Shown piece after piece: positions 42,750 through 46,763 of a DNA stretch of 46,763 bases. The notes beneath the pieces are model-generated. The model did not search any database and was not told the origin of the DNA. It was given only the letters and a program-made list of their open reading frames with translations. Both the position numbers and the translations under genes were made by a program. How positions within the stretch are numbered: the first letter of the stretch is position 1; each line of letters opens with the position of its first letter. The stretch comes from Eubacterium sp. (GTDB taxonomy: Bacteria; Bacillota; Clostridia; Lachnospirales; Lachnospiraceae), in contig JAFUBZ010000050.1 in the NCBI GenBank assembly GCA_017459945.1, positions 1 to 46,763 of the forward strand, read 5' to 3'.

Positions 42750-42881
42750 GAGCCATGCCGACAGATTCGAGAACTTCGTTCTCTCATTGTCGCGGCATTC
42801 GCCGTATGCAGACAAGTCATCTGCCATCCGGCTGAGAGCATGCTCTCTCCGGCTGTCATCTGTCTTGTCTGCGCATGGCTC
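42750..42881. repeat. Multibranched intergenic palindrome (132 bp)
   Basis: A 9-bp closing stem GAGCCATGC (42750-42758) with GCATGGCTC (42873-42881) encloses three hairpins: CGACA...GAGAAC-TTC-GTTCTC...TGTCG (42759-42792), CGGC-ATTC-GCCG (42793-42804), and GCAGACAAG...CTTGTCTGC (42808-42872) whose inner part contains CCGG/CCGG arms around GAGAGCATGCTCTC. It lies between the tRNA-Glu terminator and the promoter region of the CobL-like gene, in a gap of about 260 nt that otherwise holds only a weak extended -10 (TGATAAGAT) near 42700. Candidate mobile palindromic element or structured RNA. Confidence 0.7.
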
Positions 42882-42894
42882 ATTGCTAACGCGC

Positions 42895-42927
42895 AAAAAA
42901 GCTGCTGCACCTCTGTGCAACAGCTTT
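42895..42927 (-). terminator. Terminator of tRNA-Glu
   Basis: AAAGCTGTTGCAC and GTGCAGCAGCTTT form a 13-bp stem (one wobble pair) with a 4-nt loop, followed by six T residues on the minus strand, 5 nt after the tRNA. Confidence 0.9.
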
Positions 42928-42932
42928 GAAAG

Positions 42933-43004
42933 CAGTTCGTAGGGGAGTCGAACCCCTGTTTCCGCCGTGAGAGGGCGGCGTCTTGACCACTTGACCAACG
43001 AACC
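42933..43004 (-). tRNA. tRNA-Glu (anticodon CTC)
   Basis: A 72-nt cloverleaf on the minus strand: acceptor GGTTCGT pairs with ACGAACT (G-U at the first pair), D arm GGTCAAGTGGTC, anticodon stem CCGCC/GGCGG around loop CTCTCAC, and T arm AGGGGTTCGACTCCCCT. The loop puts CTC at 34-36, for glutamate GAG codons. CCA is not encoded. It is a single-gene unit with its own promoter (43016-43044) and terminator (42895-42927). Confidence 0.93.
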
Positions 43005-43008
43005 ATGC

Positions 43009-43044
43009 GCATTTGATACTAACAGACTTAGTATCAAAATGCAA
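43009..43044 (-). promoter_or_regulatory. Promoter of tRNA-Glu embedded in a long hairpin
   Basis: On the minus strand, -35 TTGCAT (43039-43044) and -10 TAGTAT (43016-43021) are 17 nt apart, about 11 nt before the tRNA 5' end. The same bases form a long inverted repeat (GCATTTGATACTAA at 43009-43022 with TTAGTATCAAAATGC at 43028-43042, one bulge), so the region may also end the rplT transcript. Confidence 0.65.
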
Positions 43045-43083
43045 GCACTTTTTTATGAAACGATAAAATTCTTTTTATCAGGT

Positions 43084-43440
43084 TTAAGCCAGTTTACCTT
43101 TTGCAAGCTCAACGAGAGAAGCGAAACCTTCTGCATCGTTTACTGCCATCTCAGCGAGCATCTTACGGTTGATCTCAACCTCAGCCAGCTTTAAGCCGTG
43201 CATGAACTTGCTGTAGGAAAGGCCGTTCAGTCTGGATGCTGCATTGATTCTTGCGATCCACAGCTGACGGAACTGACGTTTCTTCTGCTTACGTCCTGCA
43301 TAGGATGAAGCCAGTGCACGCATAACGGACTGCTTAGCGATACGATACTGCTTTGAACGGGCACCGCGATAGCCCTTTGCGAGTTTCAGTGTACGGTTAT
43401 GTCTTTTTTTGGCGTTCTGACCGCCTTTGATTCTTGCCAT
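43084..43440 (-). CDS. rplT: 50S ribosomal protein L20
   Basis: A 118-residue L20 with the typical basic N-terminal extension ([21 protein letters not shown]) and the [20 protein letters not shown] core. L20 is an assembly protein and, in Firmicutes, the repressor of its own infC-rpmI-rplT operon. GGGAGG precedes the ATG. Last gene of that operon. Confidence 0.98.
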   Translation of the reverse strand: MARIKGGQNAKKRHNRTLKLAKGYRGARSKQYRIAKQSVMRALASSYAGRKQKKRQFRQLWIARINAASRLNGLSYSKFMHGLKLAEVEINRKMLAEMAVNDAEGFASLVELAKGKLA

Positions 43441-43525
43441 ATTATTATCCTCCCGATTTCTACTTCATACGGATCTTATATCCGCTTACCTTACTGATGC
43501 AGATTGACTTATGCACCCGTCTGTC

Positions 43526-43723
43526 TTACAGATAAGGTAAAATCTTCTTCATGTTCTTCTCGTTTGATGCGTCCGTCATGGTCGGCTTGCGAAGATTTCT
43601 TTTTCTCTTTGTAGATTTCTTCGTTAAGATATGGCTCTTGTAAGCTTTGTTTCTTTTCAGCTTGCCGGTTCCTGTCTTGTGGAAGCGCTTTGCTGCTGAT
43701 CTGTTTGTTTTCATTTTCGGCAT
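43526..43723 (-). CDS. rpmI: 50S ribosomal protein L35
   Basis: A 65-residue L35: [20 protein letters not shown] and the KRNLRKPTM segment are diagnostic. GGAGG lies 9 nt before the ATG. Middle gene of the infC operon. Confidence 0.98.
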   Translation of the reverse strand: MPKMKTNRSAAKRFHKTGTGKLKRNKAYKSHILTKKSTKRKRNLRKPTMTDASNEKNMKKILPYL

Positions 43724-43745
43724 AGTCTTTTCCCTCCTGCTACTT

Positions 43746-44252
43746 CTACTTTTTCTCGCTTAACATCATGCTCATATTACGGCCTTCGAGCTTTGGCTGC
43801 TTTTCGATGACCGCAAATTCGGAAAGTGCTTCGGCAAATTCATCCAGGATATGACGGCTGTTGTTCACATGTGCCATCTCCCTGCCGCGGAAGCGAAGCG
43901 TTACTTTAACCTTGTTCCCTTTGGAAAGGAACTTTTTCGCAGCATTAATCTTTGTATTCAGATCATTGGTGTCGATATTCGGTGACATGCGGATCTCTTT
44001 GATCTCAATCATCTTCTGATTTTTCTTCGCCTGTTTCTCCTTACGGCTCTGCTCATAGCGATATTTGCCGTAGTCAATGATCTTGCACACCGGCGGCTTT
44101 GCGCCAGGCGCGATCTTAACAAGATCCAGATCAGCTTCCTGTGCAAGCTTCATCGCTTCCTGCGAAGACATGATCCCAAGCTGATTACCGTCCGCATCGA
44201 TGACCCGTACTTCTCTGTCCCGGATCTGTTCATTAATCATTAAACTGCTAAT
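43746..44252 (-). CDS. infC: Translation initiation factor IF-3, with an ATT start codon
   Basis: A 168-residue IF-3 that keeps ribosomal subunits apart and checks the start codon. The N-domain [21 protein letters not shown], linker helix [16 protein letters not shown] and C-domain [15 protein letters not shown] are present. The start is inferred to be ATT at 44252: GGGAGG ends 9 nt upstream of it, whereas the in-frame ATG at 44240 is 21 nt away and the ATG codons further up lie in the leader. IF-3 genes classically use a rare AUU-type start that IF-3 itself disfavours, giving self-regulation. Confidence 0.93.
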   Translation of the reverse strand: MSSLMINEQIRDREVRVIDADGNQLGIMSSQEAMKLAQEADLDLVKIAPGAKPPVCKIIDYGKYRYEQSRKEKQAKKNQKMIEIKEIRMSPNIDTNDLNTKINAAKKFLSKGNKVKVTLRFRGREMAHVNNSRHILDEFAEALSEFAVIEKQPKLEGRNMSMMLSEKK

Positions 44253-44418
44253 GGTTCTGTACCTCCCGTATACATCAAAAAAGCGGATAGCATAACTATC
44301 CACCTTCATCCACAAAAGCATAAACAGACAACTCTTATGCTCGTTCTTGTGTCGATATTAACCACAGGTCACGCGTTTGTGCCAGGGTGAGAGTGGATAC
44401 TCTGCTTGTATTTACAAC
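44253..44418 (-). promoter_or_regulatory. infC leader, L20-type attenuator with intrinsic terminator
   Basis: The 166-nt leader between the promoter and the infC start contains GCAGAGTATCCACTCTCACC and further paired segments, then a terminator hairpin GGATAG-TTATG-CTATCC followed by GCTTTTTT (44277-44301) just before the ribosome binding site. This arrangement matches the Firmicute L20 leader, in which L20 binding favours premature termination of infC-rpmI-rplT. Confidence 0.75.
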
Positions 44419-44424
44419 GCGACT

Positions 44425-44453
44425 ATCATAGCACGCCTTGCGAAAGACGTCAA
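44425..44453 (-). promoter_or_regulatory. Promoter of infC-rpmI-rplT
   Basis: On the minus strand, -35 TTGACG (44448-44453) and -10 TATGAT (44425-44430) at 17-nt spacing, one of the best promoters in the window. The -35 overlaps the stop codon of the upstream PHP gene. Confidence 0.85.
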
Positions 44454-45331
44454 GACATTTTTCGATATTCTATGATCCGGTCAAGATACTCCGCCGGCAC
44501 AAACAGATTTCCTGTCCCGCTGCCGATCTTGATCTCCGGCTTGTTCGTTCCGTGAAAATCCGATCCGCCCGAATACAGCAGGCCATACTGGTCTGCCACT
44601 TCCTGATAATGACGGTCTTCTTTTACGGTGTTTCTTGAATAGCGCACTTCCATTCCGTCAAGACCGCTTTTCTTTAAATCGTTCATCATTGCCGTGAAGG
44701 TCTCACCATTTAATTTCCGGTACAGACACGGATGCGCAAGGATCGCCGTTCCGCCAGCTGCATGGATGATCTCAACCGCACGCATCGGCGTGATCATCTC
44801 GCGGTGCACATAGCAGGGACAGTCATCGCCGATGTATTTGTCAAACACATCCTTGACACTCTTGGCCTGGCCTGTCTCATGCAGGAATCTTGCCATATGC
44901 GGGCGTGCCACCACACTGTCCGGGAAGCGATGATACAGCTCTTCTTCAGTGATCTTAAAGCCATACTTCTGCAGGCGTTCGATCATCTTTAAGTTCCGGC
45001 CATCCCGCTGCTCGCGAAATGACTTTGCCTGTGCATTCAGCTCATGAGACATATGATCCACATACAGACCGACAATGTGGATTTCCACACCTGCATATTC
45101 GGTAGAAAGCTCAATCCCCGGAACAACCGTGATGCCATACTTCTCCCCTGCTGCCAGCGCCTCTTCTATGCCGTCTACGGTATCGTGATCCGTGATCGCG
45201 ATCGCTCTAAGGCCAAGCTCTGCTGCTTCCTTTACGACCTCATCCGGTGTAAACGTACCGTCGGAAGCTGTGGTGTGCAGATGCAGATCGATCCATTTTG
45301 CACTTTTATTGTCATTCATTATGTTGCTCAT
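44450..45331 (-). CDS. PHP-domain phosphoesterase (RNase AM / TrpH-like)
   Basis: A 293-residue PHP-domain protein. Metal-binding motifs are DLHLHTTASDGTFTPDE near residue 15, ITDHDTVDG, GIELST, AILAHPCLY and SGGSDFHG. Relatives hydrolyse 3',5'-nucleoside bisphosphates or trim 5' ends of RNA; the exact substrate here is unknown. AAGGA lies 7 nt before the ATG. It follows polC by 49 nt on the same strand. Confidence 0.88.
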   Translation of the reverse strand: MSNIMNDNKSAKWIDLHLHTTASDGTFTPDEVVKEAAELGLRAIAITDHDTVDGIEEALAAGEKYGITVVPGIELSTEYAGVEIHIVGLYVDHMSHELNAQAKSFREQRDGRNLKMIERLQKYGFKITEEELYHRFPDSVVARPHMARFLHETGQAKSVKDVFDKYIGDDCPCYVHREMITPMRAVEIIHAAGGTAILAHPCLYRKLNGETFTAMMNDLKKSGLDGMEVRYSRNTVKEDRHYQEVADQYGLLYSGGSDFHGTNKPEIKIGSGTGNLFVPAEYLDRIIEYRKMS

Positions 45332-45380
45332 ATCAAAATCCTTCCATTTCTGTCAGAAGCCATGTGCATTCTATACCATT

Positions 45381-46763
45381 CTAGAAGTCAAACAGCGACA
45401 GCTGATTGCTCTCCGGCAGCGAACCCAAAAGTCCCAGAGCCTGCATCTGGTCCGTTACCGTCTTGCTGACATGTGTCCTTTCCCTGAAGTCATCCAGCGA
45501 CAGGAACTTCCCGTTCGCCGCTGCTGCTTCTACGGAATCCGCAGCCTTATCGCCCATGCCGTCAATCGTGTTTAATGCCGGCATCAGCTTTCCGTCGATC
45601 ACCTGGAACCGGCGGCTCTTGGCCCGGTAAATATCGATCGGCCAGAACTCAAAGCCTCTTGCAAGCATCTCCTGCACGATCCGGATGTCACGATAGGTAT
45701 CGGTCAGTTTTGCCTGCGGCTCCCTGTGACTTTGCTTGAGTTCCTTAATCTCGGATTCGAGCTCTCTGATCTTTGCCTCGACCTCTTCCTTGCTGCGGCA
45801 CATCATGCCATAATCAAATGCCGTTGCACGGATCGAGAAAAACGCTGCATAGTATTCCAGCGGATAATAAACCTTACAGTAAGCGATGCGCCATGCCATC
45901 ATAACATATGCGACGGCGTGCGCCTTCGGGAACATGTATTTGATCTTGTTGCAGGATTCCAGATACCAGTCCGGTACATTGTGGGCCGACATCTCCTCTT
46001 CCCATTCCGGCCGCAGTCCTTTTCCTTTTCTGACCTTCTCCATGATCTCAAAGGAAAGCTCCTTATCCATTCCCATGGAGATCAGATAGATCATGATATC
46101 ATCACGGGTACAGATCGCGGTTGAAATGGTCGCGGTTCCGTTTAAGATCAGGTCCTTTGCGTTTCCAAGCCATACATCCGTACCGTGTGAGAGTCCCGCA
46201 ATACGGACCAGGTCGGAAAACGCCTGCGGATTGGTATCGATAAGCATCTGCATGGCAAAGTCCGTACCAAACTCCGGTATGCCAAGTGCGCCAAGCTTAC
46301 AGCCCATGATATCTTCCGGTTTGATCCCCAGCGCATCTGTGTTCTGGAACAGTGTCATGACTTTTTTGTCATCCAGCGGGATCTGAAGCGGGTCAATGCC
46401 GGTCAGATCCTGCAGCATACGGATCATACTCGGGTCGTCGTGTCCGAGTATGTCAAGCTTTAACAGGTTGTGCTCGATTGAGTGATAATCGAAATGCGTG
46501 GTGATGATATCCGTTTCGGTATCATTTGCCGGATGCTGTACCGGGGTAAAGGAGTTGATCTCTTCTCCCAGCGGCAATACGATGATACCGCCCGGATGCT
46601 GTCCTGTCGTGCGATGTACGCCGACACAGCCTGCCGCGATCCTGTCAACCTCGCAGTTGCGCTTCACTTCATTATGTTCTTCGTAATATTTTAATACAAA
46701 GCCGCGCGCCGTCTTCTGCGCCAGTGTACCGATGGTTCCTGCTCGGAAGGTCTGGCCCTTTCC
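45381..46763 (-). CDS. polC: PolC-type DNA polymerase III alpha subunit, C-terminal part (cut by window edge)
   Basis: The last 460 residues of the Gram-positive replicase PolC; the frame stays open to the window edge (first codons read GKGQTFRAGTIGTLAQKTA). The palm/finger region is recognised by RTTGQHPGGIIV, LKLDILGHDDPSMIR, AGLSHGTDVWLGNA and the KAHAVAYVMMAWRIAY segment; a coiled region (KEEVEAKIRELESEIKEL) and the terminal SLDDFRERTHVSKT follow, ending QLSLFDF. The exonuclease and N-terminal domains lie beyond the window. It is not a truncated gene as far as can be seen. Confidence 0.97.
   Translation of the reverse strand, partial: GKGQTFRAGTIGTLAQKTARGFVLKYYEEHNEVKRNCEVDRIAAGCVGVHRTTGQHPGGIIVLPLGEEINSFTPVQHPANDTETDIITTHFDYHSIEHNLLKLDILGHDDPSMIRMLQDLTGIDPLQIPLDDKKVMTLFQNTDALGIKPEDIMGCKLGALGIPEFGTDFAMQMLIDTNPQAFSDLVRIAGLSHGTDVWLGNAKDLILNGTATISTAICTRDDIMIYLISMGMDKELSFEIMEKVRKGKGLRPEWEEEMSAHNVPDWYLESCNKIKYMFPKAHAVAYVMMAWRIAYCKVYYPLEYYAAFFSIRATAFDYGMMCRSKEEVEAKIRELESEIKELKQSHREPQAKLTDTYRDIRIVQEMLARGFEFWPIDIYRAKSRRFQVIDGKLMPALNTIDGMGDKAADSVEAAAANGKFLSLDDFRERTHVSKTVTDQMQALGLLGSLPESNQLSLFDF

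Noticed and set aside
42687..43037. Two overlapping minus-strand reading frames of 88-116 codons across the tRNA-Glu gene and the palindrome
   Set aside because: They run through a complete tRNA and its terminator, have no supported ribosome binding site and their composition follows the RNA structure; non-coding.
45381..46763. Apparent start of a short PolC protein at a GTG near 46667
   Set aside because: The frame continues open to the window edge with conserved PolC sequence (FRAGTIGTLAQKTA), so the gene is simply cut by the window.

Overview
The window is a gene-dense chromosomal segment of a low-to-mid GC, spore-forming Firmicute, most likely a Lachnospiraceae-type clostridium. The evidence is the protein style, a GerW/YtfJ spore protein, the RqcH/FakA/Asp23 set, a PolC-type replicase, and the rimP-nusA-ylxR-ylxQ-infB and cmk-ispH-S1 gene orders. 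Nearly all genes lie on the minus strand; rqcH, rpmB and a YprB-like exonuclease are the plus-strand exceptions. There is no prophage, CRISPR array, rRNA or intact transposase.

Layout. 1-6.4 kb: start of a divergent (probably MATE) transporter, rqcH, then recG, fakA and an Asp23 protein. 6.5-8.8 kb: rpmB, then a minus-strand operon NUDIX / 107-aa unknown / DUF2953 / gerW. 8.9-19.8 kb: a long minus-strand run proB, 5-formyl-THF cyclo-ligase, orphan LarC C-terminal domain, miaB, ruvA, ruvB, zapA, U32 protease-like protein, RodA/FtsW, and a class B penicillin-binding protein interrupted by one in-frame amber codon. 20-23.2 kb: a secreted lipoprotein esterase of the subtype-B tannase type, divergent from the YprB-like exonuclease. 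23.2-30.4 kb: truA and the cluster scpA-scpB-rpiR-BaiN-like flavoprotein-cmk-ispH-rpsA. 30.6-41.6 kb: the translation/transcription superoperon rimP-nusA-rnpM-ylxQ-infB-rbfA-nrnA-truB-ribF followed by rpsO-pnp. 41.7-43 kb: an orphan, degenerate cobalamin-methyltransferase-like protein, a structured intergenic palindrome and tRNA-Glu(CTC). 43-46.8 kb: infC-rpmI-rplT with an attenuator leader and an ATT start, a PHP phosphoesterase and the 3' part of polC.

Most genes are housekeeping (translation, ribosome rescue, DNA repair, chromosome segregation, cell wall). The unusual content is: (i) an approximately 50-80 bp palindromic repeat built on GGGGTCAGGCACCTT, present once between genes and twice inside essential-type genes (recG and the U32 gene), both times in the same frame and encoding related peptides (GQAPSH...RC.AP...GE..KPE.L), so it behaves like a protein-coding palindromic element; (ii) a CobL/CbiET-derived orphan that has lost its SAM-binding glycine motif; (iii) a free-standing LarC C-terminal domain; (iv) the amber-interrupted PBP; (v) a 132-nt multibranched palindrome next to tRNA-Glu; (vi) a 26-bp-period direct repeat in the tannase/YprB divergent promoter region; and (vii) a repetitive Tyr/Glu tail on NusA. 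All family calls come from reading the sequence; no database search was run.
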